From positions 62,001 to 126,000 of the forward strand of contig NZ_JAIBOA010000018.1 in assembly GCF_019458805.1 (NCBI RefSeq): 64,000 nucleotides of DNA, given 5' to 3'. The notes under the pieces were generated by a model, which worked only from the letters and a program-made list of their open reading frames with translations, was not told where the DNA came from and searched no databases. Of the stretch, positions 23,966-32,292 are shown piece by piece (the stretch's first letter is position 1; every line of letters starts with the position of its first letter). The DNA is from Actinomadura parmotrematis. Its GTDB lineage: Bacteria; Actinomycetota; Actinomycetes; Streptosporangiales; Streptosporangiaceae. The translations under genes and the position numbers were made by a program.

Positions 23966-24900
23966 GCGCGCCCCTCGTGGACGGCCGCGACGGCGTCGGC
24001 GACGGCGTCCGGGCGGTCGATCTGCACCATGTGCAGCGAGTCGGTGAGCTCGACCTGGCGGCCGAGCGGCGTCATCGCGGCGAGCCGCGCGTGCCCGGAC
24101 GCCCACTCGCGGCGGGCCTTGTCGCCGTCGACGTCGCCGAGGGCGGTGAGCACGACGAGCGGGACCGGCGGGAACGGGAGCCGCTCGCGCAGCCCGGCGA
24201 GGTCGGCGGCCATCTCCCGGTAGGCGATGTTCTCGGTCAGCATGGTGCCGAGGACGGTGCCGCGCCCGTACACCGCGCGGACCTCCGCGTCGGGCGTGGC
24301 GTCGGGGACGCTGCTGGTGAAGCGCATCGCGAAGCGGCGCCCGGCCGGGCCCGCGAGGCGGAGCAGCCCGGTCGCGCCGAGCGCGCTCCCGGCGGCCTGC
24401 GCGACGGGCGCGGCGAGCGTGGCGAACCGGACGGCGGGCGGCCTGGCGTCCGCCTCGTAGCTCGGGTCGACGAGGACGAGCGCGGACACGAGGGCGGGCC
24501 ACTGGCGGGCCAGGGCCTCGGCGTGGAAGCCGCCCATGGAGTGGGCGAGGACGGTGACGGGCCCGCCCGTCCAGGCGGCGACGTCGGCGAGGACGGCGAC
24601 GTCGCGGCGGAGGCTCGGCGGCGCCTGCGCGGCGGGGCTGAGGCCGAGGCCGGGCCGGTCCAGCAGCACGATCCGGTAGGCGCCGGACAGCCGCTCGACG
24701 ACGGCGCGCCAGTCGAAGCCGGCGCCCCCGAGACCGTTGGTGATCAGCAGGGTGGGGCCGTCCGGGCGGCCGGTGTCGGTGAGGTGGACGCGCTCGCCGC
24801 CCGCCTCCACGACGGCCTCCAGGCCGGCCGGGACGGCCGACAGCGCGGTGGCGCCGGTGGCGCCGGCGGCGGCGTCCAGGTCGCCGGTGGGCTCGGTCAT
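23962..24900 (-). CDS. Alpha/beta hydrolase
   Basis: The 312-residue protein has LLITNGLGGAGFDWRAVVER near the oxyanion region, the nucleophile in LAHSMGGFHAEAL, an acid in VVLTALGDVDGDK and a catalytic histidine in LTDSLHMVQIDRPD. This is the classical order for a soluble alpha/beta hydrolase of the bromoperoxidase-like type. It overlaps the membrane-protein gene upstream (ATGA) and the lipoprotein downstream (GTGA) by four bases each, so it is the middle gene of a tightly coupled operon. Substrate unknown. Confidence 0.85.
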   Translation of the reverse strand: MTEPTGDLDAAAGATGATALSAVPAGLEAVVEAGGERVHLTDTGRPDGPTLLITNGLGGAGFDWRAVVERLSGAYRIVLLDRPGLGLSPAAQAPPSLRRDVAVLADVAAWTGGPVTVLAHSMGGFHAEALARQWPALVSALVLVDPSYEADARPPAVRFATLAAPVAQAAGSALGATGLLRLAGPAGRRFAMRFTSSVPDATPDAEVRAVYGRGTVLGTMLTENIAYREMAADLAGLRERLPFPPVPLVVLTALGDVDGDKARREWASGHARLAAMTPLGRQVELTDSLHMVQIDRPDAVADAVAAVHEGRA

Positions 24901-25652
24901 GGCAGCACTCCCTCTCGTTCGGGTTCGGAGGGGGTCGTCCGGCCGGCCCGCTGGTCGGTGTAGAGCGCCCAGGCGATGGTGAGCAGGCCGAGGCAGAGGA
25001 TGGCGATCTGCACGCGCTGCACGATGCCGAGCCACCGGCCGAGCAGCATGGCGACCAGCGTGCCGGTGCCCGCGACGATCTCCAGCATGGCGAGCGGCCA
25101 GCCCCAGCGCGCGAGCGCGGGCCACCAGCCGTACCGGCGGGCCGCCATCGACAGGGTGAACAGCGACGCGACGCCGAAGCAGACGACGGTCGTGCTGGTC
25201 ACCGAGTGGAACTGGTGGGAGAACGACACCTGGTCGGCGCGCTCGCGGAGCGCGCACCAGGTCTCCAGGCTCGGCGCGCAGTCCAGCGGGAACAGCGCGT
25301 CGCCCATCGCCCAGAGGCCGAAAAGCCCCTGCAGCGTCCAGCCCGCGACCGACCAGGGGCGGCGGCGCAGGGTGAGCAGCGCGGTCACCGCGACCACGAT
25401 CGACAGCACCCCGGTGATCAGGTCGCCGGCGCTGTAGACGGTGTGGAAGGGCTGGTCGATCGCCGACAGCTCGCTGACGTAGCCGTTGATGACGTCCAGG
25501 TCCGGGCTCAGCACGTTCTCCAGGAAGAACGACGCGTAGCTGACCGCGGCGACGAGGGCCAGCACCACGGCGAACAGGGGCACCCGCCCCGGGCCGCCTC
25601 CGTCACGCTCCACGCGGGCCCCCTCGCCTCGACGCTGCGCCTGCCTGTCCAC
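24897..25652 (-). CDS. DUF998 family membrane protein
   Basis: The 251-residue protein has six or seven hydrophobic segments and the DUF998 features: the YVSELSAIDQPFH motif after the first helix, and GDALFPLDCAPSLETWCALR in the middle. Members are polytopic membrane proteins of unknown function. It leads an operon with an alpha/beta hydrolase and a lipoprotein (4-base overlaps), so the operon may act at the membrane. The start is GTG 25652. Confidence 0.82.
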   Translation of the reverse strand: MDRQAQRRGEGARVERDGGGPGRVPLFAVVLALVAAVSYASFFLENVLSPDLDVINGYVSELSAIDQPFHTVYSAGDLITGVLSIVVAVTALLTLRRRPWSVAGWTLQGLFGLWAMGDALFPLDCAPSLETWCALRERADQVSFSHQFHSVTSTTVVCFGVASLFTLSMAARRYGWWPALARWGWPLAMLEIVAGTGTLVAMLLGRWLGIVQRVQIAILCLGLLTIAWALYTDQRAGRTTPSEPEREGVLP

Positions 25653-26079
25653 ACCCGTCCTCTCGAACGCCGCCCGCGCAGCCTCGGTTCCGGGGGGTGG
25701 ACCGTGCCCCCAAGCATAGAGACGGCCCGCCCGCGCGCCACGTCGCCCCGGGCGTCCGGCGCGGCGCCCGCTCCGGCGTCCGGTCCCGCCGAAACCGGAC
25801 CCCCTGCCCTGGGCGCCTCCGGTGAAACATCGGGTGGAACGCGCCAGAGGCGCCCGCTGACGGTGCGTAATCGCGTTCCCGCCCTCCTTCCGCCCATTCA
25901 GACGTTTGCCAGGAACGCGACTTATGGTTGACCAGCATCTTTGTAATGTGAAAGGGGTAACTATTCGTCATGCACCGGAAATCACCGGTTGAATGGGGGT
26001 GCTCCGGCCCATAGCGGCCACGTTCCGTGACGTCCGCTGCGGCGTGTTTCCCGCCCCGAACTCCAAGGAGTACCGACAC
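25653..26079. other. Intergenic region between divergent DUF998 and KamA genes
   Basis: This 427-base gap has no convincing gene. Its right part (about 25900-25990) is clearly lower in GC than its surroundings (CTTTGTAATGTGAAAGG), the usual sign of a promoter region. A TTGACC that could serve as a -35 box lies at about 25928, but I cannot place a matching -10 with confidence. CCGG repeats flank GAAATCA or AAATCA near 25978-25990. Confidence 0.4.
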
Positions 26080-27393
26080 GTGACCATGGTGAACGACGCG
26101 GCTCCCGCGACGCGGCCCGCCGGTCGCAAGTTCCGCGCCTTCACGGCGAAGCACCTGGACGAGCTGACCGCTCGTGCGGGGCTCACGCCGGACCAGCGGC
26201 TCGCGACCCGAGCGGTCGCCGCCGTCCTGCCGTTCCGCACCAACGCCTACGTCATCGAGGAGCTCATCGACTGGTCGGCCGCGCCGGACGACCCCATCTA
26301 CCGGCTGGTGTTCCCGCAGCCGGACATGCTCCCCGCCGAGGACGTGGCGCACCTGTCGGACCTGCTGCGGCGGGAGGCGCCGGCGGCCGAGGTGGAGGCG
26401 GCCGCGCACGCCGTGCGGATGCGGCTGAACCCGCACCCGGCGGGGCAGCTCGAACTGAACGTGCCGAGCTTCGGCGACGGCAGGATCCCCGGCATGCAGC
26501 ACAAGTACGACGAGACGGTGCTGTACTTCCCCAAGCAGGGCCAGACGTGCCACGCCTACTGCACGTACTGCTTCCGCTGGGCGCAGTTCGTCGGCGAGCC
26601 GGACCTGAAGATGGCCGGGGACGAGCCGGCGCGGCTGCGCGAGTACCTGCTCGCGCACCCCGAGGTGACCAGCGTGCTGTTCACCGGCGGCGACGCCATG
26701 ATCATGGGGGAGCCGGTGCTCCGCCGCTACCTGGAGCCGCTGCTGGACCTGGAGCAGCTGGAGTCCATCCGGATCGGCACGAAGTCGCTCGCGTACTGGC
26801 CGCAGAAGTTCGTCACCGACCCCGACGCCGACGCCATGCTGCGCATGTTCGAGCAGGTCGTCGAGTCCGGCAAGAACCTGGCGTTCATGGCGCACTTCAC
26901 CCACCCGCGCGAGCTGGAGCCGCTCGTGCTGGCCGAGGCGGTCCGGCGCATCCGCGACACCGGCGCCGTCCTCCGCACCCAGGCGCCGCTGATCCGCTCG
27001 ATCAACGACGACCCGGAGGTGTGGGAGGGCATGTGGCGGACCCAGACCCGCATGGGGATGGTGCCGTACTACATGTTCGTCGAGCGCGACACCGGTCCGC
27101 GCGACTACTTCGCCGTCCCGCTCGCCCGCGCCTACGAGGTGTTCCGCGACGCCTACAAGAACGTGTCGGGGCTGTCCCGCACGGTCCGCGGGCCGTCGAT
27201 GTCGGCGACGCCGGGCAAGGTCTGCGTGGACGGCGTCCTGGAGATCGCCGGCGAGAAGGTGTTCGCGCTGCACTTCATCCAGGCCCGCAACGACGACCTG
27301 GTCGGCAAGCCGTTCTTCGCGAAGTACGACCCGGAGGCGATCTGGCTGGACGAGCTCAAGCCGGCCTTCGCCGATCGTTTTCCGTTCGAGTAA
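26080..27393 (+). CDS. KamA-family radical SAM protein (lysine 2,3-aminomutase-like)
   Basis: The 437-residue protein has the radical-SAM cluster CHAYCTYCF (CxxxCxxC) followed by LFTGGDAMIMGEPV, as in the KamA/EpmB family. Typical KamA elements include NYVIEELIDW-like NAYVIEELIDW, KYDETVLYFPKQGQTCH and GMVPYYMFVERDTG. It would use SAM and a [4Fe-4S] cluster, probably with PLP, to shift an amino group. The substrate is uncertain because it stands alone, without a beta-lysine acetyltransferase or EF-P gene nearby. The start is GTG 26080, 9 bases after AAGGAG. Confidence 0.85.
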   Translation: MTMVNDAAPATRPAGRKFRAFTAKHLDELTARAGLTPDQRLATRAVAAVLPFRTNAYVIEELIDWSAAPDDPIYRLVFPQPDMLPAEDVAHLSDLLRREAPAAEVEAAAHAVRMRLNPHPAGQLELNVPSFGDGRIPGMQHKYDETVLYFPKQGQTCHAYCTYCFRWAQFVGEPDLKMAGDEPARLREYLLAHPEVTSVLFTGGDAMIMGEPVLRRYLEPLLDLEQLESIRIGTKSLAYWPQKFVTDPDADAMLRMFEQVVESGKNLAFMAHFTHPRELEPLVLAEAVRRIRDTGAVLRTQAPLIRSINDDPEVWEGMWRTQTRMGMVPYYMFVERDTGPRDYFAVPLARAYEVFRDAYKNVSGLSRTVRGPSMSATPGKVCVDGVLEIAGEKVFALHFIQARNDDLVGKPFFAKYDPEAIWLDELKPAFADRFPFE

Positions 27394-27424
27394 GCACAGC
27401 CCGTTCGAGGAGTAGCGTCCTGAC

Positions 27425-27455
27425 GCTGGGGGCGGGCCGCCGGCCCGCCCTCAGC
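27425..27455. terminator. Terminator between KamA and the convergent MFS gene
   Basis: GCTG-GGGGCGGGCC and GGCCCGCCC-T-CAGC pair around a GCC loop. The hairpin overlaps the stop codon of the MFS gene and follows the KamA stop by 32 bases, so it can stop both transcripts. Confidence 0.75.
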
Positions 27456-28647
27456 GCACGTGCCGCGCGAGCGCCAGGGACACCGCGACCGCCCCGGCCC
27501 CGCAGAGCGCCATCACCGTCCCCGGCGACCACACCTCGGCGAGGGCGCCCGCGGCGGCCATGCCGAGCGCCTGGCCGGTCATCTGGCCCGTCCCGACGAG
27601 CCCGAGCCCCTGCCCGCGCAGCCGCTCGGGGACGAGGTCGACGAAGCGGTTCTGGACGGCCAGCTCGTAGGAGAGCCCCACGGCCGACAGCCCCATCAGC
27701 GCCGCCGCGACGGGCGTCCCGGGCGCCAGCGTGAGCGGCAGCAGCGCGACGCCGGTGAGGACGGCGAGCGGCAGCGCCAGCCGCGACAGCCGCGCGCCCT
27801 TCGCGAACCGGCCGACGAGCAGGTTGCCGAGCAGCATCCCGCCCGCCGCCGCCGCGAAGATCGGCCCGGCCGCCGCCGGGTGCCCCGCCCCGGCCGTGTA
27901 GGGGATCACCACGCCCTCCGCGGCGACCGCGAGGGAGATCGGCAGCACCGCCGCCAGCAGCGCCCCGCGCAGCGCCGGGTCGCCGAGCACCTCCCGGTTG
28001 CCCCGCCAGGTCCCGCGCACCGTCCCGCCCGTCCCGGCGGCCCGCGCCGGCCGCCCGCGCAGCCCGAACCGCGCGAGGACGGTCCCGATCACGCCGAGCG
28101 CGGCGGCCGTCCAGAGCGCGCCGCGCGGCCCGATCAGCACCAGCAGCGCCCCGCCGCCGCCCTGCCCGACGATCTGCGCCGCGCCCGCCGACATGATGAA
28201 CAGCGACCGGCCGAGGACGAACCCGCCGCCGGGCAGCACCTCCGGCAGCACCGCCTGCGACGCCGCCGCGCCGAGCGGCGCGACCAGCCCGAGCAGCAGG
28301 ACGAGCGCGAGCGCCACCGGCAGCGGCGGCAGGGTCAGCGCCAGCAGCGCCGCGACGACCGCCCGCGCCCCGTGCACGCCGGTCAGCAGCCGCCGCGCCG
28401 GCCACCGGTCGGCCAGCGACAGCAGCAGCGCGCCGCCGAGCACGTAGGGCAGCATCCCGGCGCAGAGCACCAGCGCCGCCTGGAAGGGCGAGCCGGTCCG
28501 CCCGTACACCAGCACCGACAGGGCCAGCACCCGCACCTGGTCGCCGCCCGCCTGGAGGGCCTGCAGGCCGAACAGCGCGCGGAACTCGCCGACGGCGAAC
28601 AGCCGCCGGAAGCCGGGCGGGGCCTGGTCCACTGCGATCTCGCTCAT
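27451..28647 (-). CDS. MFS transporter
   Basis: The 398-residue membrane protein has about 12 hydrophobic segments with a basic loop LADRWPARRLLTGVHGARA between helices 2 and 3, and a duplicated layout with RFAKGARLSRLAL in the second half. It belongs to the macrolide-efflux/EntS-like exporters. It is divergent from an ArsR-type regulator across 58 bases containing a dyad, the common arrangement for a substrate-induced efflux pump. Substrate unknown. Confidence 0.85.
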   Translation of the reverse strand: MSEIAVDQAPPGFRRLFAVGEFRALFGLQALQAGGDQVRVLALSVLVYGRTGSPFQAALVLCAGMLPYVLGGALLLSLADRWPARRLLTGVHGARAVVAALLALTLPPLPVALALVLLLGLVAPLGAAASQAVLPEVLPGGGFVLGRSLFIMSAGAAQIVGQGGGGALLVLIGPRGALWTAAALGVIGTVLARFGLRGRPARAAGTGGTVRGTWRGNREVLGDPALRGALLAAVLPISLAVAAEGVVIPYTAGAGHPAAAGPIFAAAAGGMLLGNLLVGRFAKGARLSRLALPLAVLTGVALLPLTLAPGTPVAAALMGLSAVGLSYELAVQNRFVDLVPERLRGQGLGLVGTGQMTGQALGMAAAGALAEVWSPGTVMALCGAGAVAVSLALARHVR

Positions 28648-28685
28648 GAGGACGACCCTGGGCGACGGGCGCCGCCGCGGCTAAC

Positions 28686-28705
28686 CTTTCGGCCATGGAC
28701 GAAAG
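28686..28705. promoter_or_regulatory. Dyad operator before the ArsR-type regulator
   Basis: CTTTCG and CGAAAG are perfect inverted half-sites flanking GCCATGGA, itself nearly palindromic. The dyad lies directly upstream of the regulator ATG and 39 bases from the divergent MFS start. It is a good candidate site for autorepression. Confidence 0.6.
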
Positions 28706-30088
28706 ATGATCCGGATCGAGCTGTCCGGCGCGGCCGTCGTCGCCTGCCGCTTCGCGATCGCGCCGCTGTACGAGGTCAACAGCCTGCTCGGCCCGCTCGC
28801 GGGCCACGTGGAGGCCGGCACGATCACGCCCTGGGTCGCCCGGATGCGCGACCGCTACCGGGAGGCGAGCGCCGACCCCGCCGTCCGCGCCCTGGCCTTC
28901 CTGCGCCGCCGCCACGCCTACATGGCCGACTTCGTCGCCCCGCCCCCGGCCGGCCCGCACGAGACCATCGCGAGCCAGCTCGCCGTCATGCGGGCCACGC
29001 CGCTCGCGCTGGCCCGCGCCGAGCTGGACCGCAACCTCGCCGCGCTGCCCGACCCCGGGCCCGAGCTCGCCGCCCTCTACGCCGCCCCCGACGTCGTCGA
29101 GCGCCTCGCGCGGGGCCTGGAACGGGCCTGGACGGCCCTCATCGAGCCCGAGTGGCCCGTCCTGCGGTCGATCTTGGAGCAGGACATCGTGCACCGCGCG
29201 GGCCGCCTCACGGCCTACGGGTGGGCCGAGGCGCTGACGGGGCTGTCGGACCGGGTGCGCTGGCGCCCGGACGGGACGGGCGGCGCCATCGAGCTGGCCG
29301 GGTTCGAGCGCTTCGCGACCCGGCGGACCGCGGACGCCGTCCTGCTCGTCCCGACGATCTTCCCCGGGCTCGGCGTCCAGGCCGAGCCCGACTGGCCCGT
29401 CACGATCTCCTACCCGGCGCGCGGCGTCGCGGCGCTCTGGGAGCGCGGCGACGCCCGCACCGCCGGCCCCGACGCGCTCGGGCGGCTCCTCGGCCGCACC
29501 CGCGCCGCGCTGCTGCGCGCGCTCGACGGCCCCGCCACCACGACGCACCTCGCCGCGCAGCTGCGGCTCAGCCTCGGCGGCGCGGGCGACCACCTGGCGG
29601 TGCTGCGGGACGCCGGCCTCGTCGCCCGCGACCGCCAGGGGCGGTCCGTCCGCTACCGGCGGACCGCCCTCGGCGACGCGCTGCTGGCCCCCTCGGGGGC
29701 CCCGGCGTCAGCTCCCGTAGACGGGGACGATCACCGCGCGGGCCAGCGTGTGGGCCGTGACGTTGAAGCCCACGACGGCGGGCGAGGCTTCGGCGTCAAC
29801 GCCGAGCGTCTCGACGTCCAGGGCGTGCACGGCGAACACGTAGCGGTGCGGGTCGCCGGGGGGCGGGGCGGCGCCGCCGAACGCCTTGATCCCGTAGTCC
29901 GAACGGGCCTGCACGCCGACCTCGGCACCGGCGGTCCCGGCGCCGGTCGGCAGCTCGGTGACCGAGGCGGGGACGTCGAACAGCGACCAGTGCCAGAACC
30001 CGCTGCCGGTCGGCGCGTCGGGGTCGAAGCAGGTGACCGCGAAGCTCCGCGTGCCCTCGGGGAACCCCGACCAGGACAGCTGGGGTGA
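28706..30088 (+). CDS. ArsR-type HTH regulator (DUF5937-like) whose frame runs antisense into the PEBP gene
   Basis: Residues 1 to about 333 form a complete regulator. The N-terminal DUF5937-like domain (MIRIELSGAAVVACRFAIAP, YEVNSLLGPLAGHV, FLRRRHAYMADFV) is followed by a C-terminal winged HTH (LDGPATTTHLAAQLRLSLGG, then LVARDRQGRSVRYRRTALGD). The domain is finished at about 29700, but no stop codon occurs in this frame until 30088, so about 127 extra codons run antisense through the PEBP gene. The normal stop has probably been lost or the tails fused. It is divergent from the MFS gene and likely represses it. Confidence 0.75.
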   Translation: MIRIELSGAAVVACRFAIAPLYEVNSLLGPLAGHVEAGTITPWVARMRDRYREASADPAVRALAFLRRRHAYMADFVAPPPAGPHETIASQLAVMRATPLALARAELDRNLAALPDPGPELAALYAAPDVVERLARGLERAWTALIEPEWPVLRSILEQDIVHRAGRLTAYGWAEALTGLSDRVRWRPDGTGGAIELAGFERFATRRTADAVLLVPTIFPGLGVQAEPDWPVTISYPARGVAALWERGDARTAGPDALGRLLGRTRAALLRALDGPATTTHLAAQLRLSLGGAGDHLAVLRDAGLVARDRQGRSVRYRRTALGDALLAPSGAPASAPVDGDDHRAGQRVGRDVEAHDGGRGFGVNAERLDVQGVHGEHVAVRVAGGRGGAAERLDPVVRTGLHADLGTGGPGAGRQLGDRGGDVEQRPVPEPAAGRRVGVEAGDREAPRALGEPRPGQLG

Positions 30089-30226
30089 CAGGTTCCCGCC
30101 GGAGAAGCCCCAGTCGTCGAAGACGTGCCGGTCGGACAGCGTCTCGCCGTCGGCGATGTCGGTGCTGGTGACGGTGAACGACGGCACCTCGGGCAGGAAC
30201 TCGTACGGGAGCGGCGCCTTGGCCAT
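29708..30226 (-). CDS. YbhB/YbcL-type phosphatidylethanolamine-binding protein (PEBP)
   Basis: The 172-residue protein is a bacterial PEBP (Raf-kinase-inhibitor-like): FTVTSTDIADGETL, GGNLSPQLSWSGFPEGTRSF, the D-P-D-A-P-TGSGFWHW signature and FGGAAPPPGDPHRYVFAVHA. The conserved ligand-pocket residues are all present. The cellular role of bacterial PEBPs is not settled. The start is ATG 30226 with a perfect AAGGAGG site. Its whole C-terminal two-thirds is covered on the other strand by the run-on regulator frame. Confidence 0.9.
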   Translation of the reverse strand: MAKAPLPYEFLPEVPSFTVTSTDIADGETLSDRHVFDDWGFSGGNLSPQLSWSGFPEGTRSFAVTCFDPDAPTGSGFWHWSLFDVPASVTELPTGAGTAGAEVGVQARSDYGIKAFGGAAPPPGDPHRYVFAVHALDVETLGVDAEASPAVVGFNVTAHTLARAVIVPVYGS

Positions 30227-30310
30227 GGATGACCTCCTTGTCGGCGGACGGCTGCGCGGGGACGCGATGATCCCCACCCCATACCTATCAGCGCCGCGCC
30301 GCAACGCGGC

Positions 30311-30342
30311 GGCGCCCGCCGGGATCGCTCCCGGCGGGCGCC
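30311..30342 (-). terminator. Terminator behind the ABC exporter operon
   Basis: A perfect 14-bp GC stem (GGCGCCCGCCGGGA with its complement) and a TCGC tetraloop lie 15 bases after the ATPase stop codon. Confidence 0.8.
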
Positions 30343-30357
30343 GCTCCGCGCGTCCCG

Positions 30358-31170
30358 CTACTTGCCGGTGGCCTCGGTGTAGGCGCCGAGGACGGTGTCG
30401 GGGTCGCCGTCCATGCGCATCCGGCCGTCGTCCAGCCAGATGACCCGGTTGCAGGTCTCCTCGATGACGTCGAGGTTGTGGGCGACCAGGAACACCGCGC
30501 CGGCGTCCTTGCGCAGCTCGTCGATCTTGGCCTTGCTGCGCCGCTTGAACTTGGCGTCGCCGGTGGCGAGCGCCTCGTCGATCAAGAGCACGTCGTGGGT
30601 GCGGGCCGCGGCGATCGCGAACCGCAGCCGGGCGCCCATGCCGGAGGAGTAGGTGTTCATCGGGTAGTCGATGAAGCCCGGCTTCAGATCGGCGAACTTG
30701 ACGATCTCGTCGTACTTCTCCCTGGTCTCCTCGGGCGTCATGCCCATCGCGAGGCAGCCGAGGATGATGTTGCGCGAGCCGGTGAGGTCCTTCATCAGCG
30801 CGGCGTTCACACCGAGCAGCGACGGCTGCCCGGCCGTGTAGACGGCGCCGCGGGCGGGCGGCAGCAGGCCGGCGATCGCCTTCAGCAGCGTCGACTTGCC
30901 CGACCCGTTGGTGCCGATGACGCCGATGGCGTCGCCCCGGTAGGCCACGAAGGACACGCCCTTGACGGCGTGCACCTCCTTCATCTGCGGCCGGCCCTCG
31001 CGCTTCACCACGCGCATCAGCGCGGACGCGGCGTTGCCCTTGCCGCCCCCGCCGCCGTACACGCGGTAGACGATGTGCAGGCCGTCCACGACCACGATCG
31101 GGTCGCGGTCGTCGTCGAGGGTGACCTCGGGCTGCGGCCCGGTGGCCTTGTCCTTCAGCGAGTTAGCCAC
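30358..31170 (-). CDS. Polysaccharide/teichoic-acid-type ABC exporter, ATP-binding subunit
   Basis: The 270-residue ATPase has Walker A GTNGSGKSTLLKAI, the ABC signature region YSSGMGARLRFAIAAA, Walker B DVLLIDEALATGD and the H-loop in VFLVAHNLD. The TGDxxF (TGDAKF) extension and the late position of the core match the Wzt/TagH/RfbE subgroup that exports lipid-linked cell-envelope polysaccharide. It has no C-terminal carbohydrate-binding domain. The start is GTG 31170, overlapping the permease gene by 8 bases. Homologues in mycobacteria move galactan; the substrate here is inferred to be a similar envelope glycan. Confidence 0.9.
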   Translation of the reverse strand: MANSLKDKATGPQPEVTLDDDRDPIVVVDGLHIVYRVYGGGGGKGNAASALMRVVKREGRPQMKEVHAVKGVSFVAYRGDAIGVIGTNGSGKSTLLKAIAGLLPPARGAVYTAGQPSLLGVNAALMKDLTGSRNIILGCLAMGMTPEETREKYDEIVKFADLKPGFIDYPMNTYSSGMGARLRFAIAAARTHDVLLIDEALATGDAKFKRRSKAKIDELRKDAGAVFLVAHNLDVIEETCNRVIWLDDGRMRMDGDPDTVLGAYTEATGK

Positions 31171-32134
31171 GGCCGTACCTCTCCTCGGCGCGCTGGAAGT
31201 ACCAGAAGCCCACGATCATCGCCGCGACCGCCCAGAAGATCGCGTACCACCAGAGGTGGTCGTCCCCCCAGTGGATCCTGTGCAGGTCGTCCCGGTAGGA
31301 GGCGAGCAGCGAGGTGCGGGCGAGCTCGACGTACACCGACCCCGGGTTGGCCTTCAGCAGCTCCAGCAGCCAGTGGTGCTGCTCCAGCCGGTGCGCCAGC
31401 GACGGCAGGAAGAAGATCACGCCGGAGGCGTACAGCCAGGTCCGCATGATGAACGGCAGGAGCTGCTGCACGTCGGGGGTGAACGCGCCGACCCGGGCGA
31501 GCGCCAGGCTGAGCCCCATGTTGAAGCAGAGCTGCAGTGCCAGCATCGGCACGATCAACAGCATCTGCAGCGACGGCCGCTCGCCGAAGGCGAAGATGAT
31601 GCCGAACAGCACCACCATCGAGATCAGCAGCTGCTGCAGCTCGACGATCACGTAGGCGAACGGCAGCGACGCCCGCGGGAAGTGCAGCGCCCTGATCAGC
31701 GACAGGTTCGCGCTCACCGACTTGGCGCCCGCCTGCAGCGACCGCTGGGTGAAGGTGAAGATGAAGACGCCCGTCACCAGGAACGGCATGAAGTCGGTGA
31801 CGCCGCGCTTGGTGTTCAGCAGCACACCGAAGATCAGGTAGTAGACCCCGACGTTCAGCAGCGGCGTGAGGACCTGCCACACCTGGCCGAGGCGGGAACT
31901 GGTGTACATCGACGACGTCTTGGCCGACGCGAAACTCCAGATGAAGTTGCGCCTGTTCCAGACGTCCTGGACGTACTGGCGCAGCGGGGGGCGCGCCGAA
32001 CTCTGGGTCAGACCGTGCCGGGCGGCGAAGGTCGCCAAGGATTCGCTGCTGCCCGACCCGTTCAAGCGAGGAGGCTCCGCGATCGTGGCGACCGGCTCGC
32101 CACCCGAGGTGCTGAGCCGTTCCGGGTGACTCAT
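31163..32134 (-). CDS. Polysaccharide ABC exporter, permease subunit (Wzm/TagG-type)
   Basis: The 323-residue ABC-2 permease has a cytoplasmic N-terminal stretch of about 85 residues. It then has six hydrophobic segments with SSRLGQVWQVLTPLLNVGVY, YLIFGVLLNTKRGV and NPGSVYVELARTSLL, typical of Wzm/TagG proteins. It pairs with the ATPase translated from the overlapping downstream gene. Together they would flip an undecaprenyl-linked glycan to the outside. Divergent from the PAP2-lipid kinase gene, which may recycle lipid carriers. Confidence 0.9.
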   Translation of the reverse strand: MSHPERLSTSGGEPVATIAEPPRLNGSGSSESLATFAARHGLTQSSARPPLRQYVQDVWNRRNFIWSFASAKTSSMYTSSRLGQVWQVLTPLLNVGVYYLIFGVLLNTKRGVTDFMPFLVTGVFIFTFTQRSLQAGAKSVSANLSLIRALHFPRASLPFAYVIVELQQLLISMVVLFGIIFAFGERPSLQMLLIVPMLALQLCFNMGLSLALARVGAFTPDVQQLLPFIMRTWLYASGVIFFLPSLAHRLEQHHWLLELLKANPGSVYVELARTSLLASYRDDLHRIHWGDDHLWWYAIFWAVAAMIVGFWYFQRAEERYGRG

Positions 32135-32292
32135 GCCGGGAAGCCTATTGCAGTCCGCCTTGTGTGAGGGACGTTCGCCCGCATGTGAGCACCGATTCGA
32201 GATCTTGGCGGCATCATGTCCGTGTCCGTGGGGATACCCCGGACATGCATGACTCTCACCCTCGGCGGACGGCCGGTGCGCAGGCCGTACGC

